Shown piece by piece: positions 1 through 8,258 of a stretch of DNA of 64,000 bases. The notes under the pieces are model-generated. The model was not told where the DNA came from and did not search any database. It saw only the letters and a program-made list of their open reading frames with translations. Each line of letters begins with the position of its first letter. Position 1 is the stretch's first letter. Source of the DNA: CALBPI01 sp963922335. Its GTDB lineage: Bacteria > Pseudomonadota > Gammaproteobacteria > Steroidobacterales > Woeseiaceae. The stretch is taken from positions 1 to 64,000 of the forward strand of contig CAWUIB010000008.1 in assembly GCA_963922335.1 (NCBI GenBank). The letters are read 5' to 3'. The translations under genes and the position numbers were made by a program.

Positions 1-70
1 ATCACGAAGAGCACGATCACGAAGAGCACGATCACGAAGAGCACGATCACGAAGAGCACGATCACGAAGA
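1..70 (+). repeat. Perfect 15-bp tandem repeat encoding (HEEHD)n inside the permease
   Basis: The unit ATCACGAAGAGCACG occurs four times in a row with no mismatch (1-60), followed by ten matching bases (61-70) before the sequence diverges. It may continue upstream of the window. In the permease frame (codons beginning at position 3) it reads HEEHD HEEHD and so on, two histidines and three acidic residues per unit. This looks like a flexible metal-binding segment in the periplasmic region. A 15-bp unit changes copy number without breaking the frame, so the array may vary in length between strains. Confidence 0.9.
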
Positions 71-617
71 TCGTGAAATCACGGCCATGCTCATTCAATA
101 TCGCTCGCCGACTGCCGCAATCACGTTCCCGAGACAGGTAAACGCCGACAGCGCGCTCGTCGCTGCCGCGCCAGCTATCGAAGTGACTCGGGTGTTGCGT
201 CTGGTCGGCGCGGGCCTTGATGGACTTCGGACGTTCGCATGGCTATTGATCGTTTCGGCCGGGCTGTCGATCTTTGCGGCGCTTTACGGCTCGCTGCGCG
301 CACGTCGCGGTGACATTGCGATGTTGCGTTGCCTCGGCGCCACGCGCGTCGAAGTACTGAACGCCTTGTTGCTCGAAGGGCTGTTATTGACCGTCATGGG
401 CATACTTCTTGGATTCCTGACGGCGCACTTCGCCGTAGAGTTCATGGGACAGTGGCTCGCGGCCACGCGCGGCGTCACGATTACCGGATTTACCTGGCTG
501 GCGGTAGAATGGGTGCTGATCGGCGGTCTGTTGGCGGTAGGTGTTCTGGCGTCAGTGATTCCTGCGTTGCAGGCGTATCGCACAGACGTCGCCAAAACCC
601 TGTCGGAGTCATCATGA
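1..617 (+). CDS. FtsX/MacB-type ABC transporter permease, C-terminal part (5' end outside window)
   Basis: The reading frame is open from the window edge and ends in TGA at 615-617; the true start lies upstream. After a His/Glu/Asp-rich repeat (see 1-70) comes a short periplasmic stretch and then three hydrophobic segments, near 230-300, 365-440 and 500-575. A cytoplasmic loop reading RRGDIAMLRCLGATR lies between the first two. That loop and the closing ALQAYRTDVAKTL are typical of FtsX/MacB permease C-termini. The stop overlaps the ATG of the next gene (ATGA), so the two are translationally coupled. The neighbours (secreted DUF3299 protein, COG0523 GTPase, HupE) suggest a metal-related exporter or importer, possibly like the Vibrio Zrg zinc system. 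That assignment is inference; the ATPase and any binding protein would be upstream. Confidence 0.8.
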   Translation, partial: HEEHDHEEHDHEEHDHEEHDHEDREITAMLIQYRSPTAAITFPRQVNADSALVAAAPAIEVTRVLRLVGAGLDGLRTFAWLLIVSAGLSIFAALYGSLRARRGDIAMLRCLGATRVEVLNALLLEGLLLTVMGILLGFLTAHFAVEFMGQWLAATRGVTITGFTWLAVEWVLIGGLLAVGVLASVIPALQAYRTDVAKTLSESS

Positions 618-1534
618 TCGATCTGCGGAATGTTCTGCTCGCCGGTACTTTTGTGTGGGGCCTGCTCTCACAGCAGCCTGCCGCTGCGCAAGCCACAAGC
701 ACTTTGAATGGCGGCCTTAGCGAAGAGGAAATGCAAGCCTCAGCGGAGGACGACACCACGACTCTTTCGCTCGATGCCTCCGTGCCCGCCACCAGCGCCG
801 ATGAGGTGACTTCCTTTTTCGTGACGCCGATGGCGCGCGGTGGTTATCTGGACGCGGACGGCCGACTGGTCGTCGACCTGCTGGAAGGCAACACCACGTT
901 CCTCGCGTTGCAGGTTATGAGCGAAGAAGGCGTTCCGGTCAGCGGCGCGGAAGCAGATTTCGAAATTGAGGGAACCAGCACGATTCGTACAGTGGACCCC
1001 TCGGCAAACGGCTATACGACTGACAATTACGGCATCACCGAATTTGTGGTTTTAGCGGGCGACATGGGCCTTGACGTCATTACCGCAAAAGTCGGTGATA
1101 CAGAAACTGAGATCGCGATCAACGTCATTAGCCTCGCGGCGCTTTCGGCGCCCGCATTACCTGTCGTGGAAGGCGCCATCACGTGGGATGAACTTCGCTC
1201 GGTGCGTTTGACTTATGAGGACAGTGAGCTGCTTGCTGCATTCCCAGCGTCGATCGCGGAGCGCGCCGACGAAACGGTCAAAATCACCGGGTTCATGACC
1301 CCGCTCGAAGCCGACTCGTCGCAGCGTTGGTTCCTGTTGACGTCCAGCCCACCGCACTGTTTTTTCGACATCCCCGGGGGACCCGCAGGCACGGTCGAAG
1401 TGCTCGCGCCAGACGGCGTTGAGTTGTCCTGGGACCCGGTCGTCGTGGAAGGCCGCTTCGAACCCATCGAGAGAGGAAAAGGCACCGTCTACCGATTACA
1501 CGACGCCAAACTGATCAGTCCTGCCGGAGCCTAG
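614..1534 (+). CDS. Secreted DUF3299-type protein with N-terminal Ig-like domain
   Basis: A 306-residue protein starting at ATG 614, which overlaps the permease stop. The frame is open further upstream, but the start at 614 is followed directly by a signal peptide (MIDLRNVLLAGTFVWGLLSQ, cleavage near PAAAQA). Residues about 55-175 look like an immunoglobulin-type beta domain with the phrases VPVSGAEADFEIEG and TDNYGITEFVVLAGDMG. Residues about 190-300 fit the DUF3299 pattern: WDELRSV, VKITGFMTPLE, WFLLTSSPPHCFFDIP, then a beta strand ending in YRLHDAKLI. The Cys-His around CFFDIP may bind metal. DUF3299 proteins are often encoded beside FtsX-type ABC transporters; their biochemical role is not known to me. 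It meets the next gene tail to tail in a shared CTAG. Confidence 0.7.
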   Translation: MIDLRNVLLAGTFVWGLLSQQPAAAQATSTLNGGLSEEEMQASAEDDTTTLSLDASVPATSADEVTSFFVTPMARGGYLDADGRLVVDLLEGNTTFLALQVMSEEGVPVSGAEADFEIEGTSTIRTVDPSANGYTTDNYGITEFVVLAGDMGLDVITAKVGDTETEIAINVISLAALSAPALPVVEGAITWDELRSVRLTYEDSELLAAFPASIAERADETVKITGFMTPLEADSSQRWFLLTSSPPHCFFDIPGGPAGTVEVLAPDGVELSWDPVVVEGRFEPIERGKGTVYRLHDAKLISPAGA

Positions 1535-2610
1535 CGACCGAAATTTTGGCGTTCGCGCTCCGACAAGCCCTGAAGCTCGTGATCTTCATCGTCAGGCGCG
1601 ATGAATGAGAACACTTCGAGCAATTCCGCAGGCGCAATGTCGCGCACTATGAACACGACTCGAGAACGGTGATCGTCGCTCGGCCAGGCCGACAGTACTT
1701 CCGGTGGATGCCAAATGTGTTGTACGCCGTGAACGACCATGGGCACCGGCAGTTCACTCACGTTCAGTACCCCTTTGACACGAAGCAAATCTGGTCCACG
1801 CAACCGGGCAAGCTCGGCAAACCATGCATCAAACACCCTCGCCGACTTGGGTGTTTCAAAAGTCAGGCTGAACGACCGAATCCGCTCGTCATGTCGGTTC
1901 AGATCATGGTGATGGTGGTGATGCGGCACATGATCATCGGCAAGCCACGCTTCTACAGACGATCCGACAAGCTCCGGATTAAATGAGGAGCCGCGCAACA
2001 GGCCCGCGAGCGTTTCCGGATTCGGCGGACTCGAAATTAGACGAGCAGCAGGGTTCAGTCGTCGGACCCATTCGCGTGTCTCCGACAATTGCGCTTCACT
2101 CGCAAGATCCAACTTCGTCAGGATTACGGAATCAGCGACCGCAATCTGCTTCGGTGCTTCGTGCTGACTGTTCAACGTTTCAACGGCGTTGACACTGTCG
2201 ACGACAGTGATGATCTGGCTCAAGCGATAGCGGTCACGAATCGCGGTGTCGGCGACAAATGTCTGCACAATCGGCGCGGGATCTGCGAGCCCCGTGGTTT
2301 CGATCAGCACCTCATCGAACCAACGCTGGCCATTGCGAGAGTAGCGCCAAGGCGCCTCGCGCAACGTCTTGGTCAGGTCGCCACGGATAGTGCAACACAA
2401 GCAGCCATCGGCGAGTTCTACAAAGCTCGAATCCATATCCGACTGCGCAACCAGATCATGGTCGACGCCGACCGAACCAAACTCGTTCACAATAACGAGA
2501 AAGCGTGGGCTGCCTGGTCGCTTGATCAAGGCGTTGAGCAGTGTAGTCTTGCCGGCACCTAGAAATCCGGTCAGCACCGTAACGGGAATTCTTTTGTCAG
2601 TGTCTTCCAT
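1531..2610 (-). CDS. COG0523 (CobW/ZigA-type) metal-chaperone GTPase
   Basis: A 359-residue G3E-family P-loop GTPase. Visible motifs are Walker A GFLGAGKTT (residues 15-23), NEFG (42-45), the family's metal-binding CxCC as CLCC (70-73), and a guanine-specificity motif TKLD near residue 163. A His-rich linker reading HVPHHHHHHD lies near residue 230, before the C-terminal CobW domain. Members insert or buffer metals such as Zn, Co or Ni, and those with His tracts are commonly zinc-linked. The start at 2610 (MEDTDKRIPVTVLTGF) sits directly before the P-loop as usual. It converges on the DUF3299 gene and diverges from the HupE gene, making a metal-homeostasis function plausible. The metal itself cannot be read from sequence. 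Confidence 0.88.
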   Translation of the reverse strand: MEDTDKRIPVTVLTGFLGAGKTTLLNALIKRPGSPRFLVIVNEFGSVGVDHDLVAQSDMDSSFVELADGCLCCTIRGDLTKTLREAPWRYSRNGQRWFDEVLIETTGLADPAPIVQTFVADTAIRDRYRLSQIITVVDSVNAVETLNSQHEAPKQIAVADSVILTKLDLASEAQLSETREWVRRLNPAARLISSPPNPETLAGLLRGSSFNPELVGSSVEAWLADDHVPHHHHHHDLNRHDERIRSFSLTFETPKSARVFDAWFAELARLRGPDLLRVKGVLNVSELPVPMVVHGVQHIWHPPEVLSAWPSDDHRSRVVFIVRDIAPAELLEVFSFIAPDDEDHELQGLSERERQNFGR

Positions 2611-3457
2611 TGATCATCTGCGCCGACTACCGGGACGGTGGCAACAGTATAGCGGTTGCATCAACCTACGACGGTTTCTGTGGCTCGTTGTTGCCTGCGC
2701 GACTCTGTTACTCGGCGCCACCAATTTGCATGCCCATCCGGAAGACGAGTTCTGTGTGCCTGGGGAGGGCAGTCTGGACCCAGCGCTCTGCGAACAGCTG
2801 GCAGCGCTTGATAGTGCCGACGGTAAATCAGCGCGGACGGTTCAGCCCATCCTTGACGCGACGGGTGCACCACGTAGTGCCTTGTCCACGGCGGTGCTCT
2901 ACATTGGTATTGGGGTCGGACACATCCTGCCCGGCGGTCTGGACCACATCCTGTTCGTGCTGGCCCTCTTTCTCACCTCGGTGAAAGCAAGGCCGCTCGT
3001 CATTCAAATCACCTGCTTCACGCTGGCACACAGCGTAACGCTGGGATTGGCCGCCGCAAGTGTCATCTCCCCATCCGCTGACATCGTTGAGCCGTTAATT
3101 GCCGCAACGATCGCATTTGTCGCGATCGAGAACCTTCTGGTCGATGAAATGCCAGGCTGGCGACCGCTTGTCGTCTTTGGATTCGGTCTGTTGCATGGAC
3201 TTGGGTTTGCAGGATTCTTTGGCGAGCTTGGATTACCGCAGGGACAATTCTGGAGCGGGTTAGTTGGGTTCAATATCGGCGTCGAAATCGGTCAGCTGAG
3301 TGTTGTGTTAGTCGCGTGGCTGAGCCTCGCAGCTTGGACAAAAATCAACGCAGCCGCAGTTGAGCGCAACTACCGGAGCTGGGTTGCACGGCCTGCGTCA
3401 GTTTTGATCGGGCTAATAGGACTGTGGTGGACCATCGAACGCGTAGCGCTGGGATAA
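2600..3457 (+). CDS. HupE/UreJ-family membrane protein (putative metal permease)
   Basis: A HupE/UreJ-type integral membrane protein. A hydrophobic export segment (FLWLVVACATLLLGATNLHA) is followed by a short HPEDEFC region. About six membrane helices then carry the family motifs GHILPGGLDHILFVLALF, CFTLAHSVTLGLA, GFGLLHGLGFAGFFGE and GFNIGVEIGQL. The conserved His and Asp residues are thought to guide Ni2+ or Co2+; here the COG0523 neighbour suggests zinc or cobalt. There is no in-frame ATG or TTG near the 5' end. GTG at 2600 is the best candidate but would overlap the divergent GTPase start by 11 bases, so the start is uncertain. The protein part from about residue 20 onward is secure. Confidence 0.8.
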   Translation: MSSIDHLRRLPGRWQQYSGCINLRRFLWLVVACATLLLGATNLHAHPEDEFCVPGEGSLDPALCEQLAALDSADGKSARTVQPILDATGAPRSALSTAVLYIGIGVGHILPGGLDHILFVLALFLTSVKARPLVIQITCFTLAHSVTLGLAAASVISPSADIVEPLIAATIAFVAIENLLVDEMPGWRPLVVFGFGLLHGLGFAGFFGELGLPQGQFWSGLVGFNIGVEIGQLSVVLVAWLSLAAWTKINAAAVERNYRSWVARPASVLIGLIGLWWTIERVALG

Positions 3458-3490
3458 AAAAAGGGCGAACGACCCGTTGATCGTTCGCCC
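3456..3490 (-). terminator. Rho-independent terminator of the M3 peptidase gene
   Basis: A perfect 10-bp stem, GGGCGAACGA (3463-3472) with TCGTTCGCCC (3481-3490), has an 8-base loop. On the minus strand it is followed by a run of seven T (3456-3462 are A on the plus strand). It lies 26 bases past the peptidase stop and touches the HupE stop codon, so it serves mainly the minus-strand gene. Confidence 0.9.
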
Positions 3491-3516
3491 CTCATCGAGC
3501 TCAAAGCGTGTTCGAA

Positions 3517-5691
3517 TCAGTCACCGCCTGTGCCTGTTTCAAACCCGCGACCAATCAGCAGCGGCTCGATGCTCGGATCGGCACCACGGAAGTTGCGATA
3601 CAACGCGTCGGCTTCCTGCAAACCACCTGCTTCGTACACCCACTTCTTAAGGCGCCCAGCGACTTCCTGGTCGAAGATATCCTCGGCTTCAACAAATGCA
3701 TTGAAGCCATCGGCGTCCAGAATTTCCGACCACAGGTAGGCGTAATAGCCGGCGGAATAGCCGCCTGCAAAAATGTGGCTGAAGTATTGAGAGCGATAAC
3801 GAGGTTCAATCTCATCGATTAACCCGTATTCGTCGAGCACCTTCTCCTCGAACGCCGAAGCGTCCGTGATTTGTGCCGCCTCTTCCTCCGTCAGCATGTG
3901 CCAGCGAAGATCGAGCAGCGACGCGGCGATGTACTCGGTCGTGCTGAAGCCCTGATTGTGGTTTGCCGCCGCGAGCATGCGCTCGACCAACGCCTCCGGG
4001 ATCACCTCACCGGTCTCATAGTGTTTCGCGTAAAGCTCGAGCATCCGCGGTTCAGCAGTCCAGTGCTCCAGAATCTGAGCCGGGAACTCCGTGTAATCCC
4101 GCGGGCCGTCAACACCTGAGAAGGTCGGGTAGTCGATTTTGGTCATGATGCCGTGCAAGCCGTGACCAAATTCATGGAAGAGCGTGGACACTTCGTCGAA
4201 ACGAAGCAGTGTTGGCTCACCAGCCGCCGGCGTCGTCAGGTTCATGTTGTTCGAGACGATCGGTCGGATGTTGGACCCGCCATAGTTCGAAGCCTGCCGG
4301 AAGCTGTTCATCCACGCACCGCCGCGCTTGGAATCACGCGCGTACATATCGAACATGAAAACGCCGAGGTGGGTTCCATCCGCCTCTTTCACTTCGTACG
4401 CCGTAACAACGTCGTTCCAAACCGGCGCATCCAACGGCGTAAACGTGATACCGAACAAGCGCTCTGCCATCTCGAAAGCGCCCTCAGTGACGGCACCCAG
4501 TTCGAAATACGGTTTCAGTTCGTTTTCATCGATATCGAATCGTTCTTTACGAATCTTCTCGGAGTAGTGCCACCAGTCATGCCCGGCAAAGGTGAACGCA
4601 TCTCCGATCATGGCCTGCATGTCAGCACGCTCCTCTTTCGCGCGTGCAAGACCCGGCTCCCAGACGCGGAGCAGGAAGTCCTCTGCACCCTTCGGTGTGC
4701 GCGCCATGTTGTATTCGAGGACGTAGTGCGCGTGCGATTCATAACCCAGCAGTGCTGCGCGCTTCGCCCGCAGCTGCGCCACCTTGATGGCAATGGGACC
4801 GTTATCCACATCGCCCTCACTCGCACGCAGACGATACCCATTGAACGCCTGCTCACGCAGATCGCGATTCTCGGACTGCGTCATAAAGGTCTCGTAGACC
4901 GAGCGATCAAGAGTGACCACCCAGGCCTTCTCGTCTTCGTTCCAGATACTGGACTTGAAGGAGTCAGACAGTCCGGCGGTATCCGCTTCGTCGGTGATCT
5001 TGAGCTTGAATGCCTTGGTTGAGCTCAACAGGTTTTGACCGAACTTCGTCGTCAGTCCCGACAGCTCTTCATTAATGGCCGCCACCTTCGCTTTAGTGTC
5101 GGCATCGAGTGCCGCACCCGAACGGACGAATGCACGATGTGTGAGTTCGAGCAAGCGCGCCTGCTGCTCATCGAGATCCAGCGTGTCGCGGGCTTCGTAA
5201 ACCGTCTTGACCCTGTCCCAAAGCGCATCGTTGAACGTGATCTTGTCGGACTCACGCGTCCACAATGGATAAATGATGCCCTGTAGCTCGCGCTTCTTCG
5301 CGTTGAGTTCGGTGCCGGTCAGATTTCCGAAAACAAGTCCAACCTTGATGGCAAGTCCGCCCACCGACTCAAGTTCCAGGATGGTGTTTTCAAAGGTCGG
5401 CGCATCCGGGTTGTCCACGATCGCGGCGATTTCGTCGCGTTGTTCCAGCATTGCCTTCTTGAAGGCGGGGAGGAAGTCATCGTCGGAAATCACATCAAAC
5501 GGCGGCACACCGAACGGCGTGTCCCAATCGGCGAGGAACGGGTTGCCTTCCAGCTCGGCGTCGGTGACCGCCAGCTCATCGGTTTCGGTCGACGCGGATT
5601 CGGTCGTTTCAGCAGTGGTCTCGGTTTCGCCGCCGCAAGCAATAACGGCGAACGCCGCCATGAAAATGGCCAGCAATCGAAATAGCTTCAT
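3517..5691 (-). CDS. M3-family zinc metallopeptidase, lipoprotein (oligopeptidase/Dcp type)
   Basis: A 724-residue M3 (thimet oligopeptidase/dipeptidyl carboxypeptidase) peptidase. A lipoprotein signal ends in the lipobox VIAC with Cys19, followed by a Glu/Thr-rich linker, so it should be anchored in the cell envelope. The M3 body begins near residue 50 (NPFLADWDTPFGVPPFD). The zinc motif HEFGH is at residues 506-510 in FHEFGHGLHG, followed by the family's FPAQILEHW and GYSAGYYAYLWSE. It likely trims short peptides in the periplasm. It is divergent from a second exported metallopeptidase (M1) with about 125 bases between, and ends at a clear terminator. Confidence 0.93.
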   Translation of the reverse strand: MKLFRLLAIFMAAFAVIACGGETETTAETTESASTETDELAVTDAELEGNPFLADWDTPFGVPPFDVISDDDFLPAFKKAMLEQRDEIAAIVDNPDAPTFENTILELESVGGLAIKVGLVFGNLTGTELNAKKRELQGIIYPLWTRESDKITFNDALWDRVKTVYEARDTLDLDEQQARLLELTHRAFVRSGAALDADTKAKVAAINEELSGLTTKFGQNLLSSTKAFKLKITDEADTAGLSDSFKSSIWNEDEKAWVVTLDRSVYETFMTQSENRDLREQAFNGYRLRASEGDVDNGPIAIKVAQLRAKRAALLGYESHAHYVLEYNMARTPKGAEDFLLRVWEPGLARAKEERADMQAMIGDAFTFAGHDWWHYSEKIRKERFDIDENELKPYFELGAVTEGAFEMAERLFGITFTPLDAPVWNDVVTAYEVKEADGTHLGVFMFDMYARDSKRGGAWMNSFRQASNYGGSNIRPIVSNNMNLTTPAAGEPTLLRFDEVSTLFHEFGHGLHGIMTKIDYPTFSGVDGPRDYTEFPAQILEHWTAEPRMLELYAKHYETGEVIPEALVERMLAAANHNQGFSTTEYIAASLLDLRWHMLTEEEAAQITDASAFEEKVLDEYGLIDEIEPRYRSQYFSHIFAGGYSAGYYAYLWSEILDADGFNAFVEAEDIFDQEVAGRLKKWVYEAGGLQEADALYRNFRGADPSIEPLLIGRGFETGTGGD

Positions 5692-5744
5692 TGGTTTATA
5701 GTCCCAGGCAAATGTGCGCGATCACTCGCGCTGACAAAAGCGAC

Positions 5745-5764
5745 CGGTTGCGACAGAGCAACCG
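5745..5764. promoter_or_regulatory. Inverted repeat between divergent peptidase genes
   Basis: CGGTTGC (5745-5751) and GCAACCG (5758-5764) form a perfect 7-bp inverted repeat with a 6-base spacer. It lies just upstream of a possible plus-strand -10 box TATAGT at 5773-5778, in the 125-bp gap between the M3 and M1 genes. It could be an operator for one or both genes; no regulator is identified. Confidence 0.35.
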
Positions 5765-5816
5765 ATGAACGTTATAGTATAGCAGTTCCCGACCCCCTCT
5801 GAATGGATTCCAACTG

Positions 5817-8258
5817 ATGAAGAAGCTGTTTGCGTTGTGCCTCGCACTGACCTGTTCCTGCGCCTGGGCGGAGGTCGTACAGACCAAAGGCGAGTTTGTT
5901 GACAAGTTCCGGCAACTCGATGAGTCGCTGCCCTCCCCTAACGTCTATCGCACCGCTGGCGGCGAACCTGGCCACCGCTACTGGCAACAGGAGGTCGACT
6001 ACGACATCGATGTGACGCTCGATGAGGCGAAGCGTCGTCTCACCGCATCACAAACCATCAACTACACCAACAACAGCCCAGATACCCTGCGTTTTCTTTG
6101 GCTGCAGTTGGACCAGAATCGCTTCAGGAGTGATTCGCTTGCCGAACGGTCGGCAGCGTTCGCTGATCCGAGCCGTCGCGGCCCGGCCGTCACCTTTGAT
6201 GAAGCTGCGCCGAAAATGAGCCTCGGTGAGCTCCGCCGGCAGCAGTTTATGACAGACACTGAGCTGGGTTACGAGATCAGTAACGTCCAGGAAACCAACG
6301 GTCGCGAACTTGCCTATACCATCGTCGGCACACTGATGCGGATCGATCTGAATCGCCCCCTGGCACCTGGCAAGTCGACCGCTTTCCGAATGAACTTCGC
6401 CTATAACATCGTCGAAGAAGATGCGGTCTCGGCGCGCTCCGGGTACGAGCACTTTCCGGATGATGCGCGCGAAGGCGGCAACGACATTTTCCTGATCGCA
6501 CAGTGGTTCCCGAGACTGGCCGCCTACACCGACTACGAGGGTTGGACCAATAAAGAATTCCTCGGCCGGGGCGAATTCACGCTTGAGTTCGGCGACTACA
6601 CGGTCGATATCACCGTTCCGGCGGATCACTTGGTCTCCTCAACAGGCGAGCTGAAAAATGCAAACAGCGTGTTGACGGCGACGCAACGGCAGCGACTGCA
6701 GACGGCGCGCACAGCCGATGAACCCGTGTTCATCGTCACGCCACAAGAAGCCCTTGACAACGAAGCCGAAGGTACAGACGACACCAAGACCTGGCGTTTT
6801 GAAGCCGAGAACGTCCGTGACTTCGCGTGGGCCTCGTCACGCAAATTCATCTGGGATGCACAGGGCTATCAGCAAGGTGGTTCCGTTCAGCCGTTAGTGA
6901 TGGCCATGAGCTTTTACCCCAAAGAAGGCGAACCACTGTGGTCGAACTACTCGACCGCATCGGTCATCCACACCATGGAGGTGTATTCGCGGTTCTCATT
7001 CGACTACCCCTACCCCACGGCACAGTCCGTGAACGGTCCGGTCGGTGGGATGGAGTACCCGATGATCACCTTCAACGGTCCGCGCACCGATCTGCAGGAA
7101 GATGGCACAAGAACCTACACGCTCGCCGAAAAGCGCTTTCTGGTCGGCGTTGTGATCCATGAGATTGGGCACATCTATTTCCCGATGACCGTGAACTCGG
7201 ACGAGCGGCAATGGACCTGGATGGACGAAGGCCTCAACAGCTTCCTGGATGCCATGGCCTGCCTGGAGTGGGATCCAGATATGCCTTGGCGCGTCGAGCC
7301 TCGCGATATCGTGAACTACATGAAATCGGAACAACAGGTGCCGATCATGACCCAGTCCGATAGCGTATTGCAGCTCGGTCCGAATGCTTATTCGAAGCCG
7401 ACCGTGGCGCTGATGATTCTTCGCGAAACGGTGCTCGGTCGCGAGCTCTTCGATTTTGCCTTCAAAGAGTATTCCCGCCGCTGGCGTTTCCGTCGCCCCA
7501 CGCCCGCCGATTTCTTCCGCACAATGGAAGAAGCATCGGGTGTTGACCTGGATTGGTTCTGGCGTGGCTGGTTCTACACGACCGACCATGTCGACATCTC
7601 ACTCGACCGCATCTGGAAATTGCGTCTGGATACCATGGACCCGGATATCGATTTCGCGAGGCGCCGACAGGAAGAAGCCGACAAACCGGCGTCACTGACA
7701 GTGCAGCGCAACCGTGAAGCCGGTATGCAAACTTGGGTCGAACGCAACCCCGGTCGTGATGACTTTTATGATGAGAATGATCAGTTCACTGTCACCAACA
7801 AAGAGCGCAATGCTTATCAGGAGTTTTTGAACGGACTAGATGATTGGGAACGCGCCACAATCGAACGCGCTGTCGCAGAAGACCGCAATTATTACGTGCT
7901 CGAATTCTCCAACATCGGAGGCCTGGTCATGCCGATACCGCTCGAACTGACGTTCGACGATGGCAGCACAATGCGCTACGAAATCCCGGCAGAAATCTGG
8001 AGACGGAATGCGCGAGCGGTCAAGAAGCTGATCGTCACCGATAAGGAAGTGGTTAGCGTCACGGCGGACCCGCAATGGGAAACCGCAGACGTGAATATGG
8101 ACAACAACCACTATCCCCGTCAGATCGTCCCGTCCCGGATCGAGATGTTCAAATCGCCGCCGCGCGAAGGGTTCGAATACCGCGACGTCATGCAAGACAG
8201 TAAAACAGAACTGAACACCTGCGAGGAGAGTGAGGACAGCGAGTGTACCGACGAGTAA
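5817..8258 (+). CDS. M1-family exported zinc metallopeptidase
   Basis: An 813-residue aminopeptidase-type protein. The signal peptide is MKKLFALCLALTCSCAWA. An N-terminal beta domain (VDYDIDVTLDEAKRRLTASQ) precedes the gluzincin catalytic domain, with HEIGH at 448-452 and the third zinc ligand Glu471 in WMDEGLNSF, exactly 18 residues on. The substrate-binding GxMEN motif appears as GGMEYP. The C-terminal third has the helical WFWRGWFYTTDHVDISL seen in bacterial M1 relatives. It probably degrades peptides in the periplasm or outside the cell. The last 16 bases overlap the next gene. Confidence 0.92.
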   Translation: MKKLFALCLALTCSCAWAEVVQTKGEFVDKFRQLDESLPSPNVYRTAGGEPGHRYWQQEVDYDIDVTLDEAKRRLTASQTINYTNNSPDTLRFLWLQLDQNRFRSDSLAERSAAFADPSRRGPAVTFDEAAPKMSLGELRRQQFMTDTELGYEISNVQETNGRELAYTIVGTLMRIDLNRPLAPGKSTAFRMNFAYNIVEEDAVSARSGYEHFPDDAREGGNDIFLIAQWFPRLAAYTDYEGWTNKEFLGRGEFTLEFGDYTVDITVPADHLVSSTGELKNANSVLTATQRQRLQTARTADEPVFIVTPQEALDNEAEGTDDTKTWRFEAENVRDFAWASSRKFIWDAQGYQQGGSVQPLVMAMSFYPKEGEPLWSNYSTASVIHTMEVYSRFSFDYPYPTAQSVNGPVGGMEYPMITFNGPRTDLQEDGTRTYTLAEKRFLVGVVIHEIGHIYFPMTVNSDERQWTWMDEGLNSFLDAMACLEWDPDMPWRVEPRDIVNYMKSEQQVPIMTQSDSVLQLGPNAYSKPTVALMILRETVLGRELFDFAFKEYSRRWRFRRPTPADFFRTMEEASGVDLDWFWRGWFYTTDHVDISLDRIWKLRLDTMDPDIDFARRRQEEADKPASLTVQRNREAGMQTWVERNPGRDDFYDENDQFTVTNKERNAYQEFLNGLDDWERATIERAVAEDRNYYVLEFSNIGGLVMPIPLELTFDDGSTMRYEIPAEIWRRNARAVKKLIVTDKEVVSVTADPQWETADVNMDNNHYPRQIVPSRIEMFKSPPREGFEYRDVMQDSKTELNTCEESEDSECTDE

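Noticed and set aside
1..70. CRISPR-like array at the window start
   Set aside because: Units are 15 bp and contiguous with no spacers, and they continue the permease reading frame.
329..613. N-terminal extension of the DUF3299 protein
   Set aside because: It overlaps the permease coding sequence in another frame; ATG 614 leads directly into a signal peptide.
2641..2659. Zur-type zinc operator near the GTPase start
   Set aside because: The GCAAC/GTTGC repeat does not match the known Zur consensus; kept only as an unnamed repeat.
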